From Bacteroidales bacterium (GTDB lineage: Bacteria; Bacteroidota; Bacteroidia; Bacteroidales; CG2-30-32-10), in NCBI GenBank assembly GCA_035353855.1, contig DAOQAK010000061.1, positions 1 to 22,834 on the forward strand: 22,834 bases of DNA. The letters are read 5' to 3'. Position numbers and translations under genes: made by a program. Below, piece by piece: positions 1-7,925 of this stretch (its first letter is position 1; every line of letters begins with the position of its first letter). Below the pieces are notes generated by a model. That model saw only the letters and a list, made by a program, of their open reading frames with translations, had not been told where the DNA came from and ran no database searches.

Positions 1-48
1 ATGATGATTAATAACTTTTTCTTTTCCAATCCAATTGAGTGTAGGCAT
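1..48 (-). CDS. Site-specific DNA methyltransferase, type III Mod-like (5' fragment)
   Basis: Only the first 16 codons are in the window; the gene continues past the left edge. They read MPTLNWIGKEKVINHH from an ATG at 46-48. From memory of the family, adenine-specific methyltransferases of the Mod type (modification subunit of type III restriction-modification systems) begin with this LNWIGKxxVxNHH signature, ahead of the DPPY catalytic domain. The product would methylate adenine in a short asymmetric target, and a res gene would be expected further left. A perfect TAnnTTTG box lies about 29 bases upstream of the start, which fits a true gene start. The call rests on 16 residues only, so the family is likely but the catalytic domain is unseen. 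Confidence 0.6.
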   Translation of the reverse strand, partial: MPTLNWIGKEKVINHH

Positions 49-76
49 AAATTATTTTGTTAATTTCTTTTAGCTT

Positions 77-84
77 CAAATTTA
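77..84 (-). promoter_or_regulatory. -7 promoter box for the Mod-like gene
   Basis: On the minus strand this reads TAAATTTG, a perfect match to the Bacteroidetes -7 consensus TAnnTTTG. Transcription would begin near 70 and give a leader of about 22 bases before the ATG at 48. I see no clear -33 TTG at the right distance. Confidence 0.45.
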
Positions 85-226
85 TCAAATAATGTTTAAG
101 GAAATAAGAAAAATACATTTAAGTTCATTAAATTTTTTTTCACCTTCAATAAAATATTCCTTAACAAGCTTCCGTTAAATATACAAACAGCCTACACAAA
201 AATTCAGTGCATATGTAATTACAAAA

Positions 227-285
227 TTACCCTTAACAAACACAAACAAATAAACACCATGTGTTTATTATATCAGCAAGGGTAA
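227..285. repeat. Nested inverted repeats in the divergent mod/PAS spacer
   Basis: An outer pair TTACCCTT (227-234) and AAGGGTAA (278-285) encloses an inner palindrome with 9-base arms AATAAACAC (249-257) and GTGTTTATT (261-269) around CAT. The two pairs are almost concentric, so the stretch could fold as one stem-loop or act as an operator. The surrounding spacer from 49 to 619 holds no convincing gene. Confidence 0.5.
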
Positions 286-562
286 AATGGAAAACAGTAA
301 TTACAATACAAGCTGCGAAAATAACCGTAACAATTCGTGCACTAACCTTCACGATTATTCAACGTTCTTTCACGAAAGCAACATCTCATCTGCAAATATT
401 GTTGTAATAAGATAAATACAATTTGTAAATTATTTTTAATGAAATTAAAATACTTTAGATAGCGCACATTAATACATAGCGACAGGCGCAAACAGCGTAC
501 TACAAAAGAAATGGAAATTACCTTCCCATTCACGACAGGCAATTTACCCGAAGCAAACATAC

Positions 563-592
563 TTGCTGTATATTAAATTATGATTATCTTTA
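563..592 (+). promoter_or_regulatory. Promoter of the PAS-domain gene
   Basis: A TTG at 563-565 lies 19 bases before TATCTTTA (585-592), one mismatch from the Bacteroidetes -7 box TAnnTTTG. Transcription would start about 20 bases before the ATG at 620. A perfect minus-strand TAnnTTTG (TATGTTTG) abuts it at 554-561, so the two may be back-to-back promoters. Confidence 0.5.
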
Positions 593-619
593 TAATGTTA
601 AACTAAAAAAAATACACAT

Positions 620-1024
620 ATGATAGATATGATGAATGAAGAAGTGATCAAGGCTATTTTTGAGCATATTCCTCTTGAAATTTCAGTGATTGACGCCAAT
701 GATGAGGTGATAGGATGGAATAAAAATGAAGGACGACTTTTTAAAAGACCACTTACGTCGATGGGATTGAACTTCAGGGAGTGTCATCCTCAAACCAGTC
801 TCGATAAAGTGGAAAAAATTGTATCGGAGATGAAAGCCGGTACCCGCAAAAAAGCCAGCTTTTGGATTGATCTGAAAGTGAAGGAAGGAGAGAAGCTTCA
901 TAAAATACTTATAGAATTTTTCGCCCTGCATTCTCCCGAAGGTAAATACCTGGGGTGCCTGGAATGCGTTCAGGATGTAGAAGACATCATGCATCTTGAA
1001 GGACAAAAACGTCTGCTTGATTAA
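620..1024 (+). CDS. Stand-alone PAS-domain protein (DUF438 C-terminal PAS type)
   Basis: This 134-residue cytoplasmic protein is essentially a single PAS domain with no kinase, HTH or other output domain. It opens with the usual PAS helix and strand (IFEHIPLEISVIDANDEVIGWN, about 13-34) and carries the FRECHP motif (Cys55-His56-Pro57) followed by a helix beginning SLDKVEKIV. The end reads YLGCLECVQDVEDI. This pattern is typical of the PAS domain found at the C-terminus of DUF438/hemerythrin-like proteins. Some PAS domains of this class bind haem or another cofactor, but no ligand can be assigned here. ATG codons 4 and 5 are alternative starts. It is monocistronic, with its own promoter, and its signalling partner is not visible in the window. 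Confidence 0.8.
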   Translation: MIDMMNEEVIKAIFEHIPLEISVIDANDEVIGWNKNEGRLFKRPLTSMGLNFRECHPQTSLDKVEKIVSEMKAGTRKKASFWIDLKVKEGEKLHKILIEFFALHSPEGKYLGCLECVQDVEDIMHLEGQKRLLD

Positions 1025-1062
1025 CGCATAATATTTGTCATCTTCAATTTATTTTGAAAATA

Positions 1063-1115
1063 GTTAAAGGTTAATGGTTGTAGAGGCTAGTCAAGTCAAT
1101 GGTCATAGAGTTATA
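1063..1115. repeat. Degenerate heptanucleotide repeats
   Basis: The stretch contains GTTAAAG, GTTAATG and GTTGTAG in immediate succession (1063-1083), then GTCAATG- and GTCATAG-like units up to 1115. It is a non-coding 3' flank of the PAS gene. No ORF or clear hairpin was seen in it. Confidence 0.4.
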
Positions 1116-1235
1116 GTATAAATTCCATCAACATATTACTTATACCCAAGCGAGTTGCCTTTAACCAAAAACTGATTACAAAGTTTCAATTTTATATTTT
1201 CCATTTGCTATAAAAGGTCAAATATGAAAAAATAA

Positions 1236-1266
1236 AAAGCCTCAAAGTGTTAGTATTTGAGGCTTT
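1236..1266 (-). terminator. Intrinsic terminator of tmRNA (probably bidirectional)
   Basis: AAAGCCTCAAA (1236-1246) pairs perfectly with TTTGAGGCTTT (1256-1266) across a 9-base loop. On the minus strand a T-rich tract follows immediately, about 25 bases after the tmRNA 3' end. The plus side is also T-rich, so it may stop read-through from the PAS gene as well. Confidence 0.8.
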
Positions 1267-1290
1267 CTATTTTTATTGATTTTGTTCTTG

Positions 1291-1660
1291 TGGAGTTGGA
1301 GGGAGTCGAACCCTCGTCCAAACAAGCAGCCAAAGGGCTTTCTACATGCTTAGCTTTATATTGGTTTTCGAAAATATGCAGGAATAAAGCGGTCCAACAT
1401 ATTTCTTATCTTCTGAGGTTTTCGTCCTGCCGCCGAAGCTTCAGCCGTCTTATCTCAACATTTGCGATGCTTCACTCGAGACACCGTTGAGCGAGGTTTC
1501 TCGGGAAACAGCATGGGCTTAATTTCTAAAATTAAGCAGCCATTGCGTAATTGTAATCGTTGCCATTTATGTGGCGTGAGAATTTATTTCACGGGCAATA
1601 TTCACAACACCCGACATGCTTACACTTCAACTCGACCTGCTGTCAAATCCGGTCAACCCC
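1291..1660 (-). ncRNA. ssrA: Transfer-messenger RNA (tmRNA), one-piece
   Basis: tmRNA rescues stalled ribosomes, acting as alanyl-tRNA and as a short mRNA that adds a degradation tag. On the minus strand the 5' end reads GGGGTTGACCGGATTTGACA and the 3' end carries the T arm GGTTCGACTCCCTCC and acceptor CAACTCC plus A; GGGGTTG pairs with CAACTCC. The tag frame is 1564-1532: resume codon GGC, peptide GNDYNYAMAA, then TAA. It is preceded by TAAAT, with A at -4 as expected for resume-codon selection. The stop sits inside a perfect 9-bp hairpin (1517-1537), the usual helix 5. The CCA end is not encoded (genome reads CAA after the discriminator), so it must be added after transcription. Length is about 370 nt, normal for the family. 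SmpB is not in the window. Confidence 0.96.
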
Positions 1661-1675
1661 TTTTGAAATGTGGTG

Positions 1676-1683
1676 CAAAGATA
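1676..1683 (-). promoter_or_regulatory. -7 promoter box of tmRNA
   Basis: The minus strand reads TATCTTTG, a perfect TAnnTTTG. Transcription would begin near 1669, leaving a short 5' leader of about 9 bases for RNase P to remove before the mature end at 1660. Confidence 0.65.
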
Positions 1684-1808
1684 CGAAAATTTGAGGTGAA
1701 TGCGACTAAAAAATTTATAAATTAAATAGGGCAGTTTTTATTAATTAATTATTGTCGAATAAATTATAACATTAAACAAAAATAATATTAGTATTTGTCG
1801 TAAAAAAA

Positions 1809-1840
1809 TTGATTTTTTTTTAACTTTCTTCTTATCTTTA
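1809..1840 (+). promoter_or_regulatory. Promoter of the large secreted repeat protein
   Basis: TTG at 1809-1811 is followed after 21 bases by TATCTTTA (1833-1840), one mismatch from TAnnTTTG. The spacing and the distance to the ATG at 1868 (27 bases) fit a Bacteroidetes promoter. The same TATCTTTA variant precedes the PAS gene. Confidence 0.5.
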
Positions 1841-1867
1841 CAAGATTATTCATAAAAAATAGATATC

Positions 1868-4800
1868 ATGAAGAAGATTTATCTCTTAACCGTATTTTTA
1901 TTTTCTATTTTATTTAGTTCGATTGTTTTTGCTGAAACCGAACCAAATAATACTCCCGAAGAAGCCAATATAATTGCGCTAAATGGAACTCAAACAGGAA
2001 CCTTAGGCTCCTCCGACAACCAAGACTGGTTTAAATTTACCCTTATTACCGAAGGTGCTATTACGTTTAATGCAGTTACTGATGGAACATTGCAGGTAAA
2101 TAATTTAATGATTTACGATCAAAATGGAACAAGTGTAATTGCTACTGGTACCTATGGTGTTACGGCAAATGTTACCTATAACAACCTTTTGCCGGGTATT
2201 TATTATTTAAAAGTCCCGTTATGGTCATTAAATGGAAGCTATTCCCTTACCAATACTTTTACACCGGCAGGATATCCTAACGATGCCGAACCGAACGATC
2301 TTCCTAAGCAAGCTATATTAATTCAACCTACCGACTCGCTTACCGGAAGACTGGCATATTTCGGAAATAATTATACCGATTTAACCGATTGGTACAAAGT
2401 GGTTATACCCGAAGATGGTAAAATAGATTTTCATGTTGTAGGAGAAAGCACCTTGCAAGTGGATAACCTGAAGATATATGACATTGATACCACAACGATA
2501 ATTGCAACGGGATCCTATGGCGTAAACGCATACGTTACCCATAACAACTTAATGCCCGGAACATATTTTCTAAAAGTTCCGAAATGGTCAGGATACGGGT
2601 CATATTACATTACATCAAAATTTACAAAAGCCGATTTGCTTATAGAAGTTGAAAATAACGATTCGGCAGAAGTTGCGAACACTATATTTTTTAATGATTC
2701 TATTACTGCTCATATTGGGTATACACAAGGTTCTTATACCGATAAAGAAGATTGGTATAAATTTACTATTCCATTAGATGGTAAAATGGATATTAAAGTA
2801 GTTTGTACTACTCCTTTACAGGTTAATAATTTAATTATTTACGATGTTGATGCAACAAAACAAATAGCAAGTGGAAGCTATGGTGCAACAGCGAGTGTTT
2901 CCCATAACAACTTAATGCCGGGAACTTATTATATTAAAGTACCTCTTTGGTCTAACTATGGTTCGTATTCGCTTACCACTAAATTTACACCTGCAGCATA
3001 CGATGTAGAAGTTGAACCCAACGATTCGGCAAAAAATGCATTAATCCTAAATGTAAACGATTCGGCAACGGCACATATGGGGTATTACACGAATAATTAT
3101 ACCGACTTAACAGATTGGTATAAATTTACCATTCCGCAAGATGGGAAAATTGAAGTTTCTGTTAAATGTACTAGTACATTACAAGTAAATAATTTGTTAA
3201 TATTTGATACCGATACAACAAAACAAATTGCAAGTGGAACCTATGGCGTTACTGCTGCTGTTGCATATAATAATTTACTTCCGGGTACTTACTTCTTAAA
3301 AGTGCCATTCTGGAGTGGTTATGGTTCATATTATGTTGTTACTAAATTTACAGCAGCTGTTTATCCGAATGACAAAGAGCCCAACGATTCGGCTAAATAT
3401 GCGTTAACATTAAATGTAAACGATTCGGTAACGGCACATCTGGGCTATTATGGCCATAATTACACCGATTTAACGGATTGGTATAAATTTACCATTCCAC
3501 AAGACGGCAAAATGGAAGTGTCTGTTAAATGTACCAGCACATTACAAGTAAATAATTTATTAATATTTGATACCGATACAACAAAGCAAATTGCAAGCGG
3601 AACCTATGGTGTTAACGCTGCTGTTGCATATAATAATTTACTTCCGGGTACTTACTTCTTAAAAGTGCCATTTTGGAGTGGTTATGGTTCATATTATGTT
3701 GTTACTAAGTTTACTCCAAACCCATACCCAGTCGATAATTTAAATAATGATATAATAAAAACGGCTATTGTAATATCGGAAAACGATACGATAAATGGTC
3801 ATTTAGGTTATTATGGAAGTAATTATACCGATTTAATTGACTTTTGGAAAATTATCCCTAGTTATTCCGGATTATTACAAATTAAAGTCAAAACAGATGG
3901 ATTATTGCAAGTTAATAACTTACGTATTTTTGCAGCCGATAGCACGCAATTAGCTAGTGGTTCTTATGGTATAAATGCAACTGTATCTACACAAGTTAAA
4001 AAAGACTTAACGTATTATGTTTGCATACCTCGTTATACTAGTTACGGAGGATATGGTATGTCCGATACGATACTCCCGGCTCCTAAAGCTAATTTTACCT
4101 ATTTCCAAAACTTATATTATTGTAGTTTTGAAGATAGCTCGTTAAATGCCACATCCATAAAATGGGATTTTGGTGATAATTCATTTTCCACATTAGCCAA
4201 TCCGAGTCATACGTATGCCACTCCTGGTGTTTTTGATGCGAAAGTTATTGCATATAACTCAGTAAGCTCCGATACCGCAGTTAAGCAGATTACTATAAAA
4301 GGGATACAGTCGGTTATTTCTAATAAAGCCGGAAACAACGGGAAAGTTTCGTTTTATGTTTATGGCGGCGGATTAACTACCAACACCATTGTAAAACTAA
4401 GCAAAACAGGGAACGCCGATTTAGTTGCCGATACCGTAGTAAAAACGACAGCCGGTAGTGTTAAAGCAAGTTTTACTTTTGCTAATGTAACTCCCGGTTT
4501 ATGGAATGTTGTTGTAGAAGTACCTGGCGATTCTACATTTACCTTAGTAGATGGGTTCACTATTGAAGATACACGCCCTGCCGATTTTTGGGTTAATGTA
4601 ACAGGAAGAGATAAAATATTATTTAATCGTTGGCAATCCTATACTATCAATTATGGTAATTCAGGCAATGTGGATGCTGTTTCAGCTCCTTTCTGTTTTA
4701 TTGTTTCCGATATTGTAGGCCTAGAACTTCAGTTTCAAACAAAAAAAATTGGTTTACCTGCCGAAACAGATTCTATTTGGGAAACCATTAAAGATTCTAT

Positions 4801-6469
4801 TAAACCTTATTTCTTAATAGATACGCTCGATGGGAAACCTTTTAAAGCAAGAGTATATCCGTTGTTTTTGTCGAATGTACCGGCCAACTCTTCGGGAAGT
4901 ATTATAGTTAGAATAAAATCGCCGGCCGATTTTAAAATGAAGACATGGATAAACGATAATTATTTCGATACTACCCGAATCTCTGAATACGATAAATGTA
5001 TAATGTGGGCACAAGCCAGCGCATTAGCAAATGGATTAGTTAATTTAATTGGAACACAGGTTCCCGGGGTACAGTGCGTGGCATCTATTTCTCAAACATT
5101 ATATGGTTTAGCGTACGATGAAAATTCATTAGGTTCTGCCTTATATTCGTTAACGCGTTCTGCATTGGCTTGTGTTTGGGATATTGGGAGCGAAATACCA
5201 ATTATTAAAGCATATGAATTAGCCTATAATATATATGCACTTGCTTCCGATATTTACGATAACTATTCAGCAGTTCAAGAATGCGAAAAGTTTAAAAAGA
5301 AAAAACCAGACGAAGATTCTGTAAAAGCAGTAGCTTCTTTCGACCCGAATGAAATAATAGGACCAAACGGTTTTGGCGATGAAAGGTTTAATAGAAATAA
5401 AGAAGATTACAACTATCGTATTTATTTCGAAAACAAAGCCGATGCAACAGCTCCAGCTCAAGAGGTTTTTGTATTCGACACACTAAACAAAACTAAATAT
5501 GATCTAACGCATTTTAGTATAGGTCCGGTTAATTTTGGAGATACTACTATTTATCCGATGGAAGGCTTACAGGAATATACTGTTGATGTAGATTTGCGTC
5601 CCGAAAAGGTCTTAATTGTTCGTATAAATGCCAAATTAGATACCGCTACTGGCGTGGTCGCTTGGTCATATACTTCTTTAGATCCATTAACTATGGATTT
5701 AACAGAAGATCCAATGGGCGGATTCTTACCTCCAAATGTGCTTTCACCCGAAGGGGAAGGATATGTTTCGTTCTCGTGCCGTTTAAAAGAGAATTTAACA
5801 AATGGCACTGAAATAGCCAATAGAGCTTCTATTATCTTCGACTTAAATGCACCAATTCTAACGAATACATGGGTTAATACACTCGATTTAAATGCCCCCG
5901 AAAGCTCGGTAAACTTATTAGATCCGGTTATTACCGATACTGTATTTACTGTTAGTTGGACAGGTTCCGATGCCGAGAGTGGAGTTCGTGAATATACCAT
6001 CTATTATCAGGAAGATAATGGTTCTGTTACGAAACTTATATCGAATACACATTTAACTACAACCCTTTTTAAAGGACAATATGGAAAAACATACAGCTTT
6101 TATTCTGTAGCTGTTGATAAAGTTGGCAACGAAGAAGAAATAGCTGCTACACCCGATGCGGTTACTTTACTAGTTGATAATAGTTCGGTAAACGAGATTG
6201 AAAATGTTACGGCTATTCGTGTTTTCCCAAACCCGATAAAAGAAAGTGTGAATATTGAATTTGATGTTAAAAACCCACAATCTTTAACAATAGAGGTAAT
6301 GGATATCTATGGAAAAAAAGTAAAAACGTTTGAATATAATATATTGAATAGTGGAAGTCAGCTATTCACCTTAGATTTAGGAGATTTAACATCGGGTATT
6401 TATATGCTTAATTTGGTAGGAGATGCAAAACAACACTTCCAATCAAAATATAAAATTATAAAACAATAA
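1868..6469 (+). CDS. T9SS-exported surface protein: six PPC-like repeats, PKD, C-terminal sorting domain
   Basis: This 1533-residue protein is predicted to be secreted and anchored or released by the type IX system. A signal peptide spans 1-22, with cleavage after Ala22. Six PPC-like (pre-peptidase C-terminal) repeats follow, starting at residues 24, 140, 261, 382, 503 and 624. Each has an ExND opening, a DWYKF-like core, LQVNNL, and a PGTYxLKVP end. A PKD domain lies at about 738-812 (KWDFGDNS, SHTYATPG), an Ig/TIG-like segment at about 814-902, a DPNEIIGP-type domain from residue 1159, an FnIII-like domain from about 1342, and a type A sorting domain at 1442-1533 (VFPNPIKES, GIYMLNL). No catalytic domain is recognisable, so adhesion or sugar binding is possible but unproven. 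It stands alone, with its own promoter and terminator. Confidence 0.88.
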   Translation: MKKIYLLTVFLFSILFSSIVFAETEPNNTPEEANIIALNGTQTGTLGSSDNQDWFKFTLITEGAITFNAVTDGTLQVNNLMIYDQNGTSVIATGTYGVTANVTYNNLLPGIYYLKVPLWSLNGSYSLTNTFTPAGYPNDAEPNDLPKQAILIQPTDSLTGRLAYFGNNYTDLTDWYKVVIPEDGKIDFHVVGESTLQVDNLKIYDIDTTTIIATGSYGVNAYVTHNNLMPGTYFLKVPKWSGYGSYYITSKFTKADLLIEVENNDSAEVANTIFFNDSITAHIGYTQGSYTDKEDWYKFTIPLDGKMDIKVVCTTPLQVNNLIIYDVDATKQIASGSYGATASVSHNNLMPGTYYIKVPLWSNYGSYSLTTKFTPAAYDVEVEPNDSAKNALILNVNDSATAHMGYYTNNYTDLTDWYKFTIPQDGKIEVSVKCTSTLQVNNLLIFDTDTTKQIASGTYGVTAAVAYNNLLPGTYFLKVPFWSGYGSYYVVTKFTAAVYPNDKEPNDSAKYALTLNVNDSVTAHLGYYGHNYTDLTDWYKFTIPQDGKMEVSVKCTSTLQVNNLLIFDTDTTKQIASGTYGVNAAVAYNNLLPGTYFLKVPFWSGYGSYYVVTKFTPNPYPVDNLNNDIIKTAIVISENDTINGHLGYYGSNYTDLIDFWKIIPSYSGLLQIKVKTDGLLQVNNLRIFAADSTQLASGSYGINATVSTQVKKDLTYYVCIPRYTSYGGYGMSDTILPAPKANFTYFQNLYYCSFEDSSLNATSIKWDFGDNSFSTLANPSHTYATPGVFDAKVIAYNSVSSDTAVKQITIKGIQSVISNKAGNNGKVSFYVYGGGLTTNTIVKLSKTGNADLVADTVVKTTAGSVKASFTFANVTPGLWNVVVEVPGDSTFTLVDGFTIEDTRPADFWVNVTGRDKILFNRWQSYTINYGNSGNVDAVSAPFCFIVSDIVGLELQFQTKKIGLPAETDSIWETIKDSIKPYFLIDTLDGKPFKARVYPLFLSNVPANSSGSIIVRIKSPADFKMKTWINDNYFDTTRISEYDKCIMWAQASALANGLVNLIGTQVPGVQCVASISQTLYGLAYDENSLGSALYSLTRSALACVWDIGSEIPIIKAYELAYNIYALASDIYDNYSAVQECEKFKKKKPDEDSVKAVASFDPNEIIGPNGFGDERFNRNKEDYNYRIYFENKADATAPAQEVFVFDTLNKTKYDLTHFSIGPVNFGDTTIYPMEGLQEYTVDVDLRPEKVLIVRINAKLDTATGVVAWSYTSLDPLTMDLTEDPMGGFLPPNVLSPEGEGYVSFSCRLKENLTNGTEIANRASIIFDLNAPILTNTWVNTLDLNAPESSVNLLDPVITDTVFTVSWTGSDAESGVREYTIYYQEDNGSVTKLISNTHLTTTLFKGQYGKTYSFYSVAVDKVGNEEEIAATPDAVTLLVDNSSVNEIENVTAIRVFPNPIKESVNIEFDVKNPQSLTIEVMDIYGKKVKTFEYNILNSGSQLFTLDLGDLTSGIYMLNLVGDAKQHFQSKYKIIKQ
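1937..4075 (+). repeat. Six tandem in-frame repeats, period about 363 bp
   Basis: Units begin near 1937, 2285, 2648, 3011, 3374 and 3737, encoding the PPC-like domains. From the second unit the period is exactly 121 codons. Units 4 and 5 are the closest: over the 255 bases after TATACCGAC/TACACCGAT (about 3098-3353 against 3461-3716) I count roughly 17 differences by hand, many of them silent. This indicates a late duplication. Confidence 0.9.
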
Positions 6470-6480
6470 ATCACAATAAT

Positions 6481-6523
6481 AAAAAAGAGAGGCTGAATAC
6501 TTACATTCAGCCTCTCTTTTTTT
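6481..6523. terminator. Strong bidirectional intrinsic terminator
   Basis: A 17-base stem (A-tract plus GAGAGGCTGAAT at 6487-6498 pairing with ATTCAGCCTCTC at 6505-6516) with a 6-base loop is flanked by A and T tracts. It therefore works in both directions. It lies 12 bases after the stop of the secreted repeat protein and downstream of the convergent response regulator. Confidence 0.92.
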
Positions 6524-6545
6524 AAGCAGAAACCCGTTTAAATTG

Positions 6546-6646
6546 TTATACCAATTGTAAATTTAAAATAGTCCAACGGATATTTTAAATTTTTACAATG
6601 GTAATGCCGATGACATAGATGTTATAGTACAATTTATTGGACTATT
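6546..6646. repeat. Overlapping inverted repeats downstream of the response regulator
   Basis: TTGTAAATTTAAAATA (6555-6570) faces TATTTTAAATTTTTACAA (6581-6598), an imperfect stem of about 16 bp that extends outward through CCA/TGG, with a 10-base loop. Separately, AATAGTCCAA (6567-6576) is repeated inverted as TTGGACTATT (6637-6646). The two pairings compete. The stretch is non-coding and lies between a terminator and the 3' end of the regulator gene. Confidence 0.55.
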
Positions 6647-6684
6647 ACATATATGCTTTCGGTATTAAACACATTCCGCTAAAA

Positions 6685-7848
6685 TTATTTTCCTAAAGGT
6701 TGTGCAAACATAGTTACGTCTTTTTCGCTAATGGTTTTATTACATAAAATAGATAAACGTTCAACTACGTTTCTTAATTCGCGTATGTTTCCTGTCCATT
6801 GTATTTTTTGCAGCGCGGTGTACGCATCTTTGGTAAATGTCATTAATGGTTTTCCCTGAGTTTGACAAATTTCTTTTAAAAAATAATTAGCCAACAAAGG
6901 AATATCGGAAGCTCTTTCGTTTAAAGAGGGGACATGAATTAATATGACACTTAGTCGATGATATAAATCTTCGCGAAACGTTCCTTTTTTAATTTCTTCG
7001 GGAACATTTTTATTCGTAGCTGCAATAACTCTTACATCTACAGGAATTTCTTTTTCACCTCCAACACGCATAATTTTATTTTCTTGTAACGCGCGCAATA
7101 CTTTCGATTGGGCCGAAAGACTCATGTCGCCTATTTCGTCGAGGAAAAGGGTTCCGCCATGGGCTTGTTCAAAATTGCCTTTCCGTTGTTTTATAGCCGA
7201 TGTAAAAGAACCTTTTTCATGTCCGAACAATTCGCTTTCTATTAATTCTGCTGGTATTGCAGCGCAATTCACTTCAACAAAAGCACCTGCTGAGCGATTG
7301 CTTTTTTCGTGAAGCCAGCGGGCAACCAATTCTTTGCCTGTTCCATTTTCGCCGGTAATCAGTACACGTGCATCGGTTGGTGCAACACGTTCGATCATTT
7401 CTTTAATCTGCATGATAGCGGGCGATTCGCCAACCATATCCCATGTTTTGCTTATTTTTTTCTTCAGCACTTTTGTCTCGTTTACCAAATGCCCTTTGTC
7501 CATTGCATTTCGGACAGTGATAAGCAAACGGTTTAAGTCAAGAGGTTTTGAAATATAATCGAAAGCGCCTTTCTTTATGGCTTCTACAGCGGTTTCGATA
7601 TTCCCGTGACCGGAGATCATTACCACAGGAGTATCGCAAAGTTTATTAATATTTTCAAGCACTTCAATTCCATCCATTCGAGGCATTTTAATATCGCATA
7701 AGATAACGTCATACTGGTTTTTCTTTACCATTTCAATACCTTCGTTGCCTTCGGCTGCCTCGTCTACCAAAAATTTTTCGTATTCAAGTATATCGCGTAA
7801 AGAATTGCGTATGCTTTTTTCATCGTCTATCACCAGTATTTTTGCCAT
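6685..7848 (-). CDS. Sigma-54 (NtrC-family) response regulator lacking a DNA-binding domain
   Basis: This 387-residue protein has an N-terminal receiver domain (Asp8, Asp9, phospho-acceptor Asp52, Ser79, Lys101). An AAA+ sigma-54 interaction domain follows: Walker A GENGTGKE at 166-173, a GAFTGA-position loop reading GSFTSA at 213-218, Walker B TLFLDE at 233-238, and WTGNIREL at 351-358. When phosphorylated it would hydrolyse ATP to remodel RNA polymerase-sigma-54. The family usually runs to 440-480 residues with a Fis-type HTH, but here the frame ends about 29 residues after WTGNIREL with a normal stop and no HTH. I see no frameshift. No histidine kinase is adjacent. It has its own -7 box 23 bases upstream of the ATG and ends towards the shared terminator at 6481-6523. 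Confidence 0.93.
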   Translation of the reverse strand: MAKILVIDDEKSIRNSLRDILEYEKFLVDEAAEGNEGIEMVKKNQYDVILCDIKMPRMDGIEVLENINKLCDTPVVMISGHGNIETAVEAIKKGAFDYISKPLDLNRLLITVRNAMDKGHLVNETKVLKKKISKTWDMVGESPAIMQIKEMIERVAPTDARVLITGENGTGKELVARWLHEKSNRSAGAFVEVNCAAIPAELIESELFGHEKGSFTSAIKQRKGNFEQAHGGTLFLDEIGDMSLSAQSKVLRALQENKIMRVGGEKEIPVDVRVIAATNKNVPEEIKKGTFREDLYHRLSVILIHVPSLNERASDIPLLANYFLKEICQTQGKPLMTFTKDAYTALQKIQWTGNIRELRNVVERLSILCNKTISEKDVTMFAQPLGK

Positions 7849-7870
7849 AAAGAAAAATTATTTGTTCCCA

Positions 7871-7878
7871 CAAAGATA
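7871..7878 (-). promoter_or_regulatory. -7 promoter box of the response regulator
   Basis: The minus strand reads TATCTTTG, a perfect TAnnTTTG, 22 bases before the ATG at 7848. The regulator can therefore be transcribed apart from the upstream TPR gene even though the gap is only 77 bases. Confidence 0.55.
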
Positions 7879-7925
7879 AGAAAAAGAGAAATTATAAGTA
7901 AGCTTATTTGGATTAATGAAATAAT

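Noticed and set aside
342..560. 72-codon minus-strand frame in the left spacer
   Set aside because: It has no recognisable motif or protein-like composition, and its start codon overlaps the only -7 box that could drive it (554-561).
1257..1725. Two plus-strand frames of 77 and 87 codons
   Set aside because: They lie over the tmRNA gene on the opposite strand; their codons are the complement of its acceptor, T arm and tag regions.
5551..6000. 149-codon minus-strand frame
   Set aside because: It is antisense to the FnIII/DPNE part of the large secreted protein, whose frame is clearly real.
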